From contig NZ_JANUQM010000014.1 in assembly GCF_030386795.1 (NCBI RefSeq), forward strand, positions 186,001 to 250,000: DNA of 64,000 nt. The letters are read 5' to 3'. The translations under genes were made by a program, and so were the position numbers. Positions 25,951 to 33,839 of the stretch are shown piece after piece. Position 1 is the stretch's first letter. Each line of letters starts with the position of its first letter. Origin of the DNA: Streptomyces sp. S.PNR 29. Its GTDB lineage: Bacteria > Actinomycetota > Actinomycetes > Streptomycetales > Streptomycetaceae. The notes beneath the pieces are model-generated. The model was not told the DNA's origin and made no database searches. It saw only the letters and a list, made by a program, of their open reading frames with translations.

Positions 25951-26301
25951 TCACCGGTCTTGATGGACGCGGCACGGTACCGGTGCACCCTTCCCCTTCT
26001 GGAAGAAGTGATTACCAAGGACAAGGCAAGCGGCACCCGACCGGGGCGAGACGAGCCCCCACCTCTTGGCGCGGTTGACCGCGTTGGTCGTGCTCTGGTC
26101 GGACAGGGGCTTGCCCTCCTTGCCCAGCAGAGCGGCCAGCTTCCCAGGGTCGAAGGATGCATGACCCTGGCGGTCAGCCCAGCCCAGCGCAGCGAAGTGC
26201 ACTCGGTAGGCAAGCGGGTGCCAGGGTTCCTGCGCCATGCGCCGGTACTCGCGCTGGGAGACTCCGCCCCACGGGCGGTCATGACCGAAGCTGATGGCCA
26301 C
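25951..26301 (-). CDS. Winged-helix-like hypothetical protein of the element
   Basis: A 116-aa protein starting from GTG 26301, which has a GGAAGGAG ribosome binding site upstream. The sequence (HPLAYRVHFAALGWADRQGH, then FDPGKLAALLGKEGKPLSDQ, then NAVNRAKRWGLVSP) is like a replication-initiation or winged-helix DNA-binding domain of streptomycete mobile elements. The exact family is not recognised. The frame is open to 26496. Confidence 0.55.
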   Translation of the reverse strand: MAISFGHDRPWGGVSQREYRRMAQEPWHPLAYRVHFAALGWADRQGHASFDPGKLAALLGKEGKPLSDQSTTNAVNRAKRWGLVSPRSGAACLVLGNHFFQKGKGAPVPCRVHQDR

Positions 26302-26625
26302 TGGTTGTGGCTCCTTCCTGTGAGGCGCACACGGGTGCGCCAGCGACCCCCGCCGGACGGCGGGACATGTGTCTCCCTTCTTCGCGGGGGTGGCCGTGCG
26401 GAAGGCACAGCGCGCTTCACAGGTGGGCGCCCAAGGCTTCGGGCCTGGACTCGGTCTCTTGCAGTCGGGAGCGACGGCGGCGACCTGGCCCGGCATCGTA
26501 CAACATGCTGCGACGGGAGAGGCTGCCTGGCGGGTCCTCCCTTGCTTGCTCGCTCAGCTTCGGGTGGGACGACGAAGCCCCGCCCTCGGGTGAGAGCGGG
26601 GCCGGTCGGGGCCTACGAGCAAGGG
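26302..26625. other. Gap of the element between the winged-helix-like gene and the integrase
   Basis: About 320 bp between the start of the winged-helix-like gene (minus strand) and the end of the integrase gene (minus strand). Several small frames are open but none has convincing coding features. Promoter sequences for the winged-helix-like gene should lie here. Confidence 0.3.
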
Positions 26626-28272
26626 CTACGCGACGTGCTCAGCGGCGAAGCCGCGCACTCGGTCGTAGAGATCCCTCGGGAGCAGGAGCTCGATCCTCCC
26701 GAGCGTGTGACGCACTGTCCCCTCGGTCTCGCCGATCTCCGCCAAGGGGAGCGCCCAGGGGAGTTCCTCCCTGTGGACGATCGCCTTCACGCCCGCCTCG
26801 CGCAGCTCCTTGTTCTTCTCCGCTGGGGACGTGAGCTCTGCCCACCTGTCCGCGTACGTCTGACCGGTCGGGGTCTCCTCCCACCGGTCCGGCACTACCG
26901 GCATGGCGGCGAGTGCTTCGCGCTTCGCTTCGAGTCGGAGGTACTCCTCTCGGTACTCCTTCTTGCCGAGCTCGGAGGAGTAGAGCCCTGCCTCGCGATC
27001 CTCGCGGAGTTCGGCCAGGGCGCGCGTCACCTCCTCGACATCCTTGGTGTGGTCGACTCCGGGGCGGAAGGTCCGACGGATGATCTGCATGTGACCAACC
27101 GCCCGGAGGAACGCCTCCTCGACGGCCTCCTCCAGCAGCTTCGCCCGTATGGCTTCGTTCTGGCCGCACTCGGCGCCGGAAATGTTCCGGGAGCTGCACC
27201 GGTAGTACATCCAGTTACGGCCGTTGTTCCGGTACATCGCACGGCCACAGGTGCAGAACGCCACCTGGAGCAAAGGGGAGCGGTCGTAGCGGTTGCCCGC
27301 CCGAGGGTTGCTGTTCGCCTTCAACTTCGCCTGAAGCTGCTCCCACTCCCGCTCTGTGATGAGCGGCTCCGCCCGCTGAAGCGGGAGCCCTTCGGCATCC
27401 CGCACAAGCCGAGTCCTCTTCTCCTTCTTCCCGTCCGGGAGCATGACCTCCTCGGTCATCTCGACTCGGCCGAGAAGCGTGTGCGACTGAAGCATCCGGA
27501 GCAGGTTGCCGACGCGCCAGACAGCGCCCTTCGGCTCCTTGCCTGCCCTGATCCGCTGCGCGTCGAGCGGGGGAGGGGTCTTGGTGTGGTCCTCGTTCAG
27601 CCAGCGGCAGACAGCGTTCGTCGCCTCCCCGTCCTCGACGATCCGCCGGACGATCTCTCGGACGACCTTTGCCGTAGCCGTGCCGTACTCGTCCGGCTCC
27701 AGCTTCCACCCTTCGCCCTCGGCGTCCTTCACGGCCCGGTACCCGTACGGCACGAAGCCGCCACGCCAGCGGCCCGACTTCATCAGGTGCACGTACGAAG
27801 ACTTGGCGCGCACCTTGATCGCTTCGAGCTCACCCTCTGCAAAGGCGGCGATGAGCTGAAACAGGATCTTGCCCATGGGCGAAGAGAGATCGAAGCCGTC
27901 TTCTGCGGCGGCGATCTCCTTGTTGTTCTCGCCTGCCCACTCCACAAGCTGGGCGATGTGGAGGACTCGACGCGAGATCCGGTCGAGCTTCCAGCCGCAG
28001 AGGATGTCCCACTCGTCGACTCGGGAGAGTTCCCACGCGAGGCGCTCCTCTACTGCGCTCACGTCGTTGCCGATGGTGGACGGGAGCCACTGGCCGAGAC
28101 CCGGTCGCTCCCAAGGGGCGATGGCTCCGGACACGTCTACGTCCTCGACCCAACCAACGACGGTGTGCCCCCGGCTGTCCGCCCATCGTTGGATTGCGAC
28201 CTTCTGTCGCACGACCGAGGTCGACTCGTCCGACGCCCTCGACAGGCGCAGCGCGCCCAGAACCCTTGCCAT
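26626..28272 (-). CDS. Large serine integrase
   Basis: A 548-aa large serine recombinase. The catalytic Ser11 is in LGALRLSRASDES, and the active-site Arg stretch is in CGWKLDRISRR. A recombinase domain follows, with GGFVPYGYRAVKD. The zinc ribbon is at about residues 335-375 (CTCGRAMYRN, with later Cys in YRCSS and ECGQNE). A charged helical stretch at about 400-450 fits the coiled coil that sets directionality. The gene starts 50 bp from the right attP arm, as in phage-type modules. An excisionase was not identified. Confidence 0.96.
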   Translation of the reverse strand: MARVLGALRLSRASDESTSVVRQKVAIQRWADSRGHTVVGWVEDVDVSGAIAPWERPGLGQWLPSTIGNDVSAVEERLAWELSRVDEWDILCGWKLDRISRRVLHIAQLVEWAGENNKEIAAAEDGFDLSSPMGKILFQLIAAFAEGELEAIKVRAKSSYVHLMKSGRWRGGFVPYGYRAVKDAEGEGWKLEPDEYGTATAKVVREIVRRIVEDGEATNAVCRWLNEDHTKTPPPLDAQRIRAGKEPKGAVWRVGNLLRMLQSHTLLGRVEMTEEVMLPDGKKEKRTRLVRDAEGLPLQRAEPLITEREWEQLQAKLKANSNPRAGNRYDRSPLLQVAFCTCGRAMYRNNGRNWMYYRCSSRNISGAECGQNEAIRAKLLEEAVEEAFLRAVGHMQIIRRTFRPGVDHTKDVEEVTRALAELREDREAGLYSSELGKKEYREEYLRLEAKREALAAMPVVPDRWEETPTGQTYADRWAELTSPAEKNKELREAGVKAIVHREELPWALPLAEIGETEGTVRHTLGRIELLLPRDLYDRVRGFAAEHVA

Positions 28273-28322
28273 ACTCCGTGTTCCTCCTGCTCAGGCCAGC
28301 ACCTTACGTGCTGGCACATGGG

Positions 28323-28372
28323 GCGGAGTAAGTGCGGCTCCCTGGATGAGACGCCGGAATTCAGCAGCCAGG
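28323..28372. other. attR, right junction of the integrated element
   Basis: Left half of attP with outer arm GCGGAGTAAGT (28323-28333) and inner CTCCCTGGAT, then GA (28348-28349) and the yifB sequence GACGCCGGAATTCAGCAG. In line with attL the yifB frame resumes at 28350. Confidence 0.85.
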
Positions 28373-28986
28373 CCCTCGACGCCCTCCGGCAGCCTCTGGA
28401 GGCAGGACATGTCGTGATCGCGCGGAGCGCGGGCGTCGTGCGCTTCCCGGCGAAGTTCCTGATGGTCCTCGCGGCCAACCCCTGTCCCTGCGGCCGCTTC
28501 TCGCAGAAGGACGACCTGTGCGAGTGCCCGCCCTCGGCGATCCGCCGCTACCAGGCCAGGCTGTCCGGCCCGCTGCTCGACCGGGTCGACCTGCGTGTCG
28601 AGGTGGACCGCGTCACGCGCCACGAACTGACCGCGTGCGGTGCCCGGGGCGAATCCACCGCGACGGTCGCCGACCGGGTGCGGGCGGCCCGGGAGCGGGC
28701 TGCGGCACGCCTCGCCGGCACTCCGTGGCGCACCAACAGCGACGTCCCCGGACGTGAGCTGCGCAGCCGCTGGTACGCCGCACCCGGCGCGATGGACGAG
28801 GCGGAACGGAGCCTGGAGCGGGGCGTTCTCACCGCCCGCGGCCTCGACCGTGTCCTGCGCGTCGCCTGGACCGTCGCCGACCTCGTCGGTCACGACCGGC
28901 CCGACGCGACGGACGTCGCCCTGGCGCTGCAACTGCGCACCGGGGTGCCGCGGGGCGTACCCATGGCCATCGGGGCACTGACGTGA
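28350..28986 (+). pseudogene. yifB: yifB (ComM-like) 3' part
   Basis: The last 212 codons, without their own start. They begin in Walker B at the second base of a codon and encode TPEFSSQALDALRQPLEAG, the Cys-rich NPCPCG...C.C stretch typical of YifB (ANPCPCGRFSQKDDLCEC) and the C-terminal domain. The coding frame is intact to the stop, so precise excision would restore the gene. It overlaps dprA by 4 bp (GTGA). Confidence 0.95.
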
Positions 28987-30143
28987 ACGGCGACGACGAG
29001 CCGGACGACGAGCTGCTCGACCGGGTCTTTCTCACCCGTGTCATCGAGCCCGGCGACGAGGTCGGTGGGCGCTGGGTGCGGGAGTGGGGGGTGCGTGAGG
29101 TGGCGCGGAGGCTGCGGAGAGGAGGCCCGGCGCTGCCCGGGGTGAGTGAGACGCGGTGGGCGGGGCTGCGGGCTCGGGCCGGGCGGGCCGAGCCGTGCCG
29201 GGATCTCGCGGTCGCGCAGGAGACGGGGGTGCGGTTCGTGGGCCCCGGGACGGCCGAGTGGCCGGGGCAGCTCGACGATCTCGGGGACGCCCGGCCCCTC
29301 GGCCTGTGGGTGCGCGGGCGTCCCAGCCTGCGGATGTGGGCCCTCAGATCGGTGGCCGTCGTGGGCGCGCGCGCCTGCACCGAATACGGCGCCCACATGG
29401 CGGCCGGCCTCGCCGCCGGGCTCGCCGAACGCGGCTGGGTCGTGGTGTCCGGCGGCGCCTACGGGGTCGACGGCGCCGCCCACCGGGGCGCCCTCGGCGC
29501 GGGCGGCGCCACCGTCGCCGTCCTGGCCTGCGGTGTGGACCGGCCCTACCCCCGCGGTCACACCGCGCTGATCACCAGAATCGCGGACCAGGGGCTGGTG
29601 GTCGGGGAGCTGCCGCCCGGGGACCATCCGACGCCGAGCAGGTTCATTCTGCGGAACAGGGTGATCGCCGCGGTCACCCGGGGAACCGTCGTCGTCGAGG
29701 CCGCCCATCGGAGCGGCTCGCTGGTCACGGCCCGGGCGGCGCAGCGTCTGGGCCGCCACACGATGGGAGTACCCGGCCCTGTCACCAGCGGGCAGTCCGC
29801 CGGCGTGCACGAGCTCCTGCGCGGGGACGCCGTGCTCGTCACCGACGCCGCGGAGGTCGTCGAACTGGTCGGTGACATGGGGGAACTGGCCCCGGACCGG
29901 CGCGGGCCGGTGCTGCCCAGAGACCTGCTGGAGCCGCGCGCCCGCCAGGTACTGGCCGCGCTGCCGGCGCGCCGAGCCGCGGCGGCGCGGGAGATCGCAC
30001 ATGGTGCGCATACGACTCAGGACGACGCGATCGCGAGACTGTACGAACTCCGAGCACTCGGTTACGTCGAACGACATGGCGACGGCTGGAAGTTGACACG
30101 CCAGGCGATGATCTCCGTCCGCAGTGGCCGGCACCCGTGCTGA
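28983..30143 (+). CDS. dprA: DprA, DNA-processing protein A
   Basis: A 386-aa DprA with the Rossmann-like DNA-processing domain: SVAVVGARACTEYGAHMA (about residues 125-142), SGGAYGVDGAAHRGAL and FILRNRVIAAVT. A C-terminal winged helix-like end follows (TQDDAIARLYELRALGYVER). It protects single-stranded DNA and loads RecA in transformation. Translation overlaps the yifB stop, so expression may suffer from polar effects of the element. Confidence 0.93.
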   Translation: MNGDDEPDDELLDRVFLTRVIEPGDEVGGRWVREWGVREVARRLRRGGPALPGVSETRWAGLRARAGRAEPCRDLAVAQETGVRFVGPGTAEWPGQLDDLGDARPLGLWVRGRPSLRMWALRSVAVVGARACTEYGAHMAAGLAAGLAERGWVVVSGGAYGVDGAAHRGALGAGGATVAVLACGVDRPYPRGHTALITRIADQGLVVGELPPGDHPTPSRFILRNRVIAAVTRGTVVVEAAHRSGSLVTARAAQRLGRHTMGVPGPVTSGQSAGVHELLRGDAVLVTDAAEVVELVGDMGELAPDRRGPVLPRDLLEPRARQVLAALPARRAAAAREIAHGAHTTQDDAIARLYELRALGYVERHGDGWKLTRQAMISVRSGRHPC

Positions 30144-30415
30144 CCGAGCGTGTTCGGCCGTCCGGGGGAACCCCGACGGCCTTGGGGTTTGGCGCAGTTG
30201 AGGTATCCGCACGATCACACAGAGCGATCGTCGTGCCCTGGCGGGGCGCCCAGATGAACGTATCTGCGCATGGCCCGCGCCCCGCCCTTCGCGCACCGCG
30301 ACGCTCCAGTCACGCTACGCTCACGAGGATCCCGACAGGAACAGGCACCTACATCACCAGACCGACGGCGTACCCAGGCACCACCACTTCACGGCAGAAC
30401 GGCACAAGGCGACGA

Positions 30416-31258
30416 ATGCCCCAGCACACCTCCGGGTCCGACCGGGCGGCGATCCCCCCAGCCGCCCGCGACGGTGGCAGCGCGCGGCCGCCCGCTCCCT
30501 CGACACTCGACGAGCTGTGGCGGTCGTACAAAGCGACGGGGGACGAGCAGCTGCGGGAGCAGCTGATCCTGCACTACTCGCCGCTCGTGAAGTACGTGGC
30601 GGGTCGCGTGAGCGTGGGCCTGCCGCCCAACGTCGAGCAGGCGGACTTCGTCTCGTCCGGGGTGTTCGGGCTGATCGACGCGATCGAGAAGTTCGACATC
30701 GACCGGGAGATCAAGTTCGAGACGTACGCGATCACACGCATCCGCGGCGCGATGATCGACGAGCTGCGGGCGCTGGACTGGATCCCGCGCTCGGTGCGGC
30801 AGAAGGCGCGGAACGTGGAGCGGGCGTACGCGACGCTGGAGGCGCGCCTGAGGCGGACGCCGACGGAGAGCGAGGTGGCCGCCGAGATGGGGATCGCCGT
30901 GGAGGAACTCCACGCGGTCTTCAGCCAGTTGTCGCTGGCCAACGTGGTGGCCCTGGAGGAGCTGCTGCACGTCGGGGGTGAGGGCGGCGACCGGCTGAGC
31001 CTCATGGACACGCTGGAGGACACCGCCGCCGACAACCCGGTGGAGGTGGCCGAGGACCGGGAGCTGCGGCGGTTCCTGGCGCGGGCGATCAACACGCTGC
31101 CCGAACGGGAGAAGACCGTCGTCACGCTGTACTACTACGAGGGGCTCACGCTCGCCGAGATCGGGAACGTGCTGGGTGTGACCGAGAGCCGGGTCAGCCA
31201 GATCCACACCAAGTCGGTGTTGCAGCTGCGTGCGAAGCTGGCGAGCTTCGGACGGTGA
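30416..31258 (+). CDS. whiG: RNA polymerase sigma factor WhiG
   Basis: A 280-aa FliA-like sigma factor, the length known for WhiG. Region 2 is around NVEQADFVSSGVFGLIDAIE, region 3 around TESEVAAEMGIAVEELHAVF, and region 4 ends in LAEIGNVLGVTESRVSQIH. WhiG commits aerial hyphae to sporulation. The frame is open upstream to 30137, but ATG 30416 gives the conserved length. The gap from 30144 to 30415 would hold its promoter. Confidence 0.97.
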   Translation: MPQHTSGSDRAAIPPAARDGGSARPPAPSTLDELWRSYKATGDEQLREQLILHYSPLVKYVAGRVSVGLPPNVEQADFVSSGVFGLIDAIEKFDIDREIKFETYAITRIRGAMIDELRALDWIPRSVRQKARNVERAYATLEARLRRTPTESEVAAEMGIAVEELHAVFSQLSLANVVALEELLHVGGEGGDRLSLMDTLEDTAADNPVEVAEDRELRRFLARAINTLPEREKTVVTLYYYEGLTLAEIGNVLGVTESRVSQIHTKSVLQLRAKLASFGR

Positions 31259-31319
31259 CCGGGCCGGGTGACCGGCAGTCGGGTGGAGTCACTCCCCTCG
31301 AAGGGGGTCCATCCGTAAA

Positions 31320-31910
31320 GTGGTTGACGTGCCAAGGATTCGAGCGGCCTCTGTGGCCGAGCACCGGTCGATGCAGCGAGCCGCCCTGCTGGACGCGGCT
31401 CGTTCCCTGTTGTCCGAGGGTGGGACGGACGCGCTGACCTTCCCGGCCCTCGCCGAGCGGACGGGGCTGGCGCGGTCCAGCGTCTACGAGTACTTCCGGT
31501 CCCGGGCCGCCGTCGTCGAGGAGCTGTGCGAGGTCGACTTCCCGGTCTGGGCCGCGGAGGTGTCGGCGGCGATGGAGCAGCAGGACACCCCCGAGGGCAA
31601 GGTCGAGGCGTATGTGCGGGGGCAGCTCGCGCTCGTCGGGGACCGGCGGCACCGGGCCGTGGTGGCGATCTCCGCGAGCGAGCTGGACGCCGGGGCCCGG
31701 GAGAAGATCCGGGCGGCGCACGGCGGGCTGGTCGCGATGATCGTCGAGGCGCTGGGGGAGATGGGGCACGAGGAGCCCCGGCTGGCGGCGATGCTGCTGC
31801 AGGGTGTGGTGGACGCCGCTGTACGGAGGATCGAGCTGGGGGCGGCGGAGGAGCCCGCGGCGATTGCCGAGGCGGCTGTCGCCATGGCTCTGAGGGGCGT
31901 TCGCGGCTGA
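31320..31910 (+). CDS. TetR-family transcriptional regulator
   Basis: A 196-aa protein with an N-terminal TetR helix-turn-helix (LTFPALAERTGLARSSVYEY, then FRSRAAVVEEL, about residues 40-70) and a mostly helical ligand domain. No target genes are obvious. It is 61 bp after whiG on the same strand; a GTG at 31329 is an alternative start. Confidence 0.9.
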   Translation: MVDVPRIRAASVAEHRSMQRAALLDAARSLLSEGGTDALTFPALAERTGLARSSVYEYFRSRAAVVEELCEVDFPVWAAEVSAAMEQQDTPEGKVEAYVRGQLALVGDRRHRAVVAISASELDAGAREKIRAAHGGLVAMIVEALGEMGHEEPRLAAMLLQGVVDAAVRRIELGAAEEPAAIAEAAVAMALRGVRG

Positions 31911-31927
31911 CGTCCGTCGTGCTGGGG

Positions 31928-32536
31928 CTACGCGGGCGGTACCCCCAGCACCGGCAGCAGTCTCGACGGCCCCCTGCGCAGCAGCCACGGGGGCAGCAGC
32001 GACAGCGGGTCCAGGTAGGCATCCGCTCTGCGCAAGCCCCAGTGCACGCAGGTGACAGCGCAGTGCGAGCCGGTCGCCTCCACTGTGCCGACCACGTCTC
32101 CCGCCCTCACCTCGTCCCCCTTTTCCACCGACGCCCGCACCGGCTCGTACGTCGTCCGCAACGGCGGATCACCCGTCCCCGCCAGCTCCACCGACACGAC
32201 CCCCTTTCCGGCCACGCGGCCCGCGAAGGTCACCCGGCCGGCCGCCACCGCCCGTACCGCTGTGCCCGGCGGCGCCGCGAGATCCACTCCGCGGTGGCCG
32301 GGGCCGTACGGTGCCGCCGGAGGGGCCCAGCCTCGTAGGACCGGTGGGCGGGTGCCGACGGGCCAGGTGCGGGCGATGGCCGGTACCGCGGGGCCCGGGG
32401 GCGGTGCGGCGGCGGTGCCCGCCGCGGTCGGCTCCCACCTCGGCAGCGGGGGCAGGACCGTCAGGACCAGCAGCAACGCCGTCCACGTACACACACGTAC
32501 ACATCGCTTCGCTCGCATGCGAGAACCGTGCCGCAA
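31928..32536 (-). CDS. M23-family (lysostaphin-like) peptidase homologue, exported
   Basis: A 202-aa protein with a signal-like N-terminal hydrophobic segment (about residues 18-32). The M23 core has HRGVDLAAPPGTAV (the H-x3-D zinc pair), but the second motif H-x-H appears as CVHWGLR, with Cys in place of the first His. Peptidase activity is therefore uncertain; it may be a peptidoglycan-binding homologue. Two Cys residues near the motif (HCAVTC) could form a disulfide. Start at 32536 or 32518. Confidence 0.8.
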   Translation of the reverse strand: MRHGSRMRAKRCVRVCTWTALLLVLTVLPPLPRWEPTAAGTAAAPPPGPAVPAIARTWPVGTRPPVLRGWAPPAAPYGPGHRGVDLAAPPGTAVRAVAAGRVTFAGRVAGKGVVSVELAGTGDPPLRTTYEPVRASVEKGDEVRAGDVVGTVEATGSHCAVTCVHWGLRRADAYLDPLSLLPPWLLRRGPSRLLPVLGVPPA

Positions 32537-32590
32537 GCCGCCCGATCATGGCCGAAGCCTGTGGACAACTCCTCTGTTGTGGACATCGGC

Positions 32591-32621
32591 GTCACCCGGC
32601 GCCCCGCCGGTCCCGTACACT
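32591..32621 (+). promoter_or_regulatory. Candidate promoter of rpsB
   Basis: GTCACC (32591-32596) and TACACT (32616-32621), spaced by 19 bp, lie about 170 bp upstream of rpsB. The spacing is longer than ideal and the assignment is weak. Confidence 0.3.
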
Positions 32622-32791
32622 TCTGGTGGCGACCCGGGTCACCGGGTCGACTTCGCACGCCCCGATACCAGGCCGGAAACGGCCCGTATCAGCGCCTCTC
32701 GGTCCTTCGTGGCACGGCGCACCGTGGGCGTCAGGCGCGGGAGCCGTCCGGCACCCGCGGCACAACCGGGAAATTCAAGGAGAGTACGGCC

Positions 32792-33682
32792 ATGGCCGTC
32801 GTCACGATGCGGGAGCTGCTGGAGAGCGGCGTCCACTTCGGTCACCAGACCCGCCGTTGGAACCCGAAGATGAAGCGCTTCATCTTCACCGAGCGCAACG
32901 GCATCTACATCATCGACCTGCTCCAGTCGCTGTCGTACATCGACCGCGCCTACGAGTTCGTCAAGGAGACCGTCGCCCACGGCGGCACGGTCATGTTCGT
33001 CGGCACGAAGAAGCAGGCGCAGGAGGCCATCGCCGAGCAGGCCACCCGCGTCGGCATGCCCTACGTCAACCAGCGCTGGCTGGGCGGCATGCTCACCAAC
33101 TTCTCGACCGTCTACAAGCGCCTGCAGCGCCTGAAGGAGCTTGAGCAGATCGACTTCGAGGACGTCGCGTCCTCCGGTCTGACCAAGAAGGAACTTCTGG
33201 TCCTCTCCCGCGAGAAGGCCAAGCTGGAGAAGACCCTCGGTGGTATCCGCGAGATGCAGAAGGTGCCCAGCGCCGTCTGGATCGTGGACACCAAGAAGGA
33301 GCACATCGCCGTTGGTGAGGCCCGGAAGCTGAACATTCCGGTCGTCGCGATCCTCGACACCAACTGCGACCCCGACGAGGTCGACTACAAGATCCCGGGC
33401 AACGACGACGCGATCCGCTCCGTCACCCTGCTCACCCGCGTGATCGCCGACGCCGTCGCCGAGGGCCTCATCGCCCGCTCCGGTGTCGCCACCGAGGGCA
33501 AGGGCGAGAAGGCCGCGGGCGAGCCGCTCGCCGAGTGGGAGCGCGACCTGCTGGAGGGCGAGAAGAAGGCAGACGAGGCCGAGAAGCCGGCGGAGGCCGC
33601 TGCTGAGGCCCCGGCCGCCGAGGCCCCGGACGCCGAGGCTCCGGCCGCCGAGGCTCCGGCCGCCGAGGCCGAGCAGGCCTGA
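32792..33682 (+). CDS. rpsB: 30S ribosomal protein S2
   Basis: A 296-aa S2 starting MAVVTMRELLESGVHFGHQT, with GVHFGHQTRRWNPKM and the conserved core VGTKKQAQEAI. The C-terminal tail after about residue 250 is a repeated Ala/Glu/Pro run (AAEAPDAEAPAAEAPAAEAE), common in actinobacteria. ATG 32792 follows AAGGAGAG. Confidence 0.97.
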   Translation: MAVVTMRELLESGVHFGHQTRRWNPKMKRFIFTERNGIYIIDLLQSLSYIDRAYEFVKETVAHGGTVMFVGTKKQAQEAIAEQATRVGMPYVNQRWLGGMLTNFSTVYKRLQRLKELEQIDFEDVASSGLTKKELLVLSREKAKLEKTLGGIREMQKVPSAVWIVDTKKEHIAVGEARKLNIPVVAILDTNCDPDEVDYKIPGNDDAIRSVTLLTRVIADAVAEGLIARSGVATEGKGEKAAGEPLAEWERDLLEGEKKADEAEKPAEAAAEAPAAEAPDAEAPAAEAPAAEAEQA

Positions 33683-33699
33683 CCGTCCCGTCAGCGTCG

Positions 33700-33736
33700 A
33701 CGGCGGGAGCGGTGACATGAACTCCGCTCCCGCCGT
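33700..33736 (+). terminator. Hairpin between rpsB and tsf
   Basis: Perfect 13-nt arms (33700-33712 and 33724-33736) with an 11-nt loop, starting 18 bp after the rpsB stop. It may attenuate read-through into tsf. Confidence 0.75.
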
Positions 33737-33839
33737 TCACCCGTAGGTCAGCGGAGGTCAGCGGTCCCCGTTGTTCCATGGGGGCCGCAGACCCCGTAGA
33801 TCTTCGATCTTCCAGACTTCGAGAAAGATTCACAGACTC

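Larger units (their letters stand above)
21477..28349. mobile_element. Integrated element of about 6.9 kb with a large serine integrase, inserted in yifB
   Basis: Bounded by reconstructable attL and attR, with the integrase gene reading inward from the right end. The DNA is visibly less GC-rich than its surroundings (for example 31 of 60 bases at 22921-22980). Supported contents, left to right: a 69-aa protein, a DUF6879-type protein, an Scr1-like regulator, two small Cys-containing proteins, a degenerate Nudix protein, a small serine resolvase, a hairpin-rich non-coding stretch, a winged-helix-like protein and the integrase. No replication, transfer or virion genes were recognised, so it looks like a small integrative island or a remnant that still has its integrase. 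Confidence 0.93.

Noticed and set aside
21477..28349. Reading the element as an integrated prophage or conjugative AICE
   Set aside because: No capsid, terminase, lysis, RepSA, TraB/FtsK-like or Spd genes were recognised, and at 6.9 kb it is too small for either, so only a small integrative island is claimed.
25144..28986. An open plus-strand frame of about 1280 codons from inside the element into the yifB 3' part
   Set aside because: It runs antisense to the integrase and through non-coding hairpin DNA. Only the last 212 codons (yifB) have real coding sequence. Long empty frames are usual in high-GC DNA.
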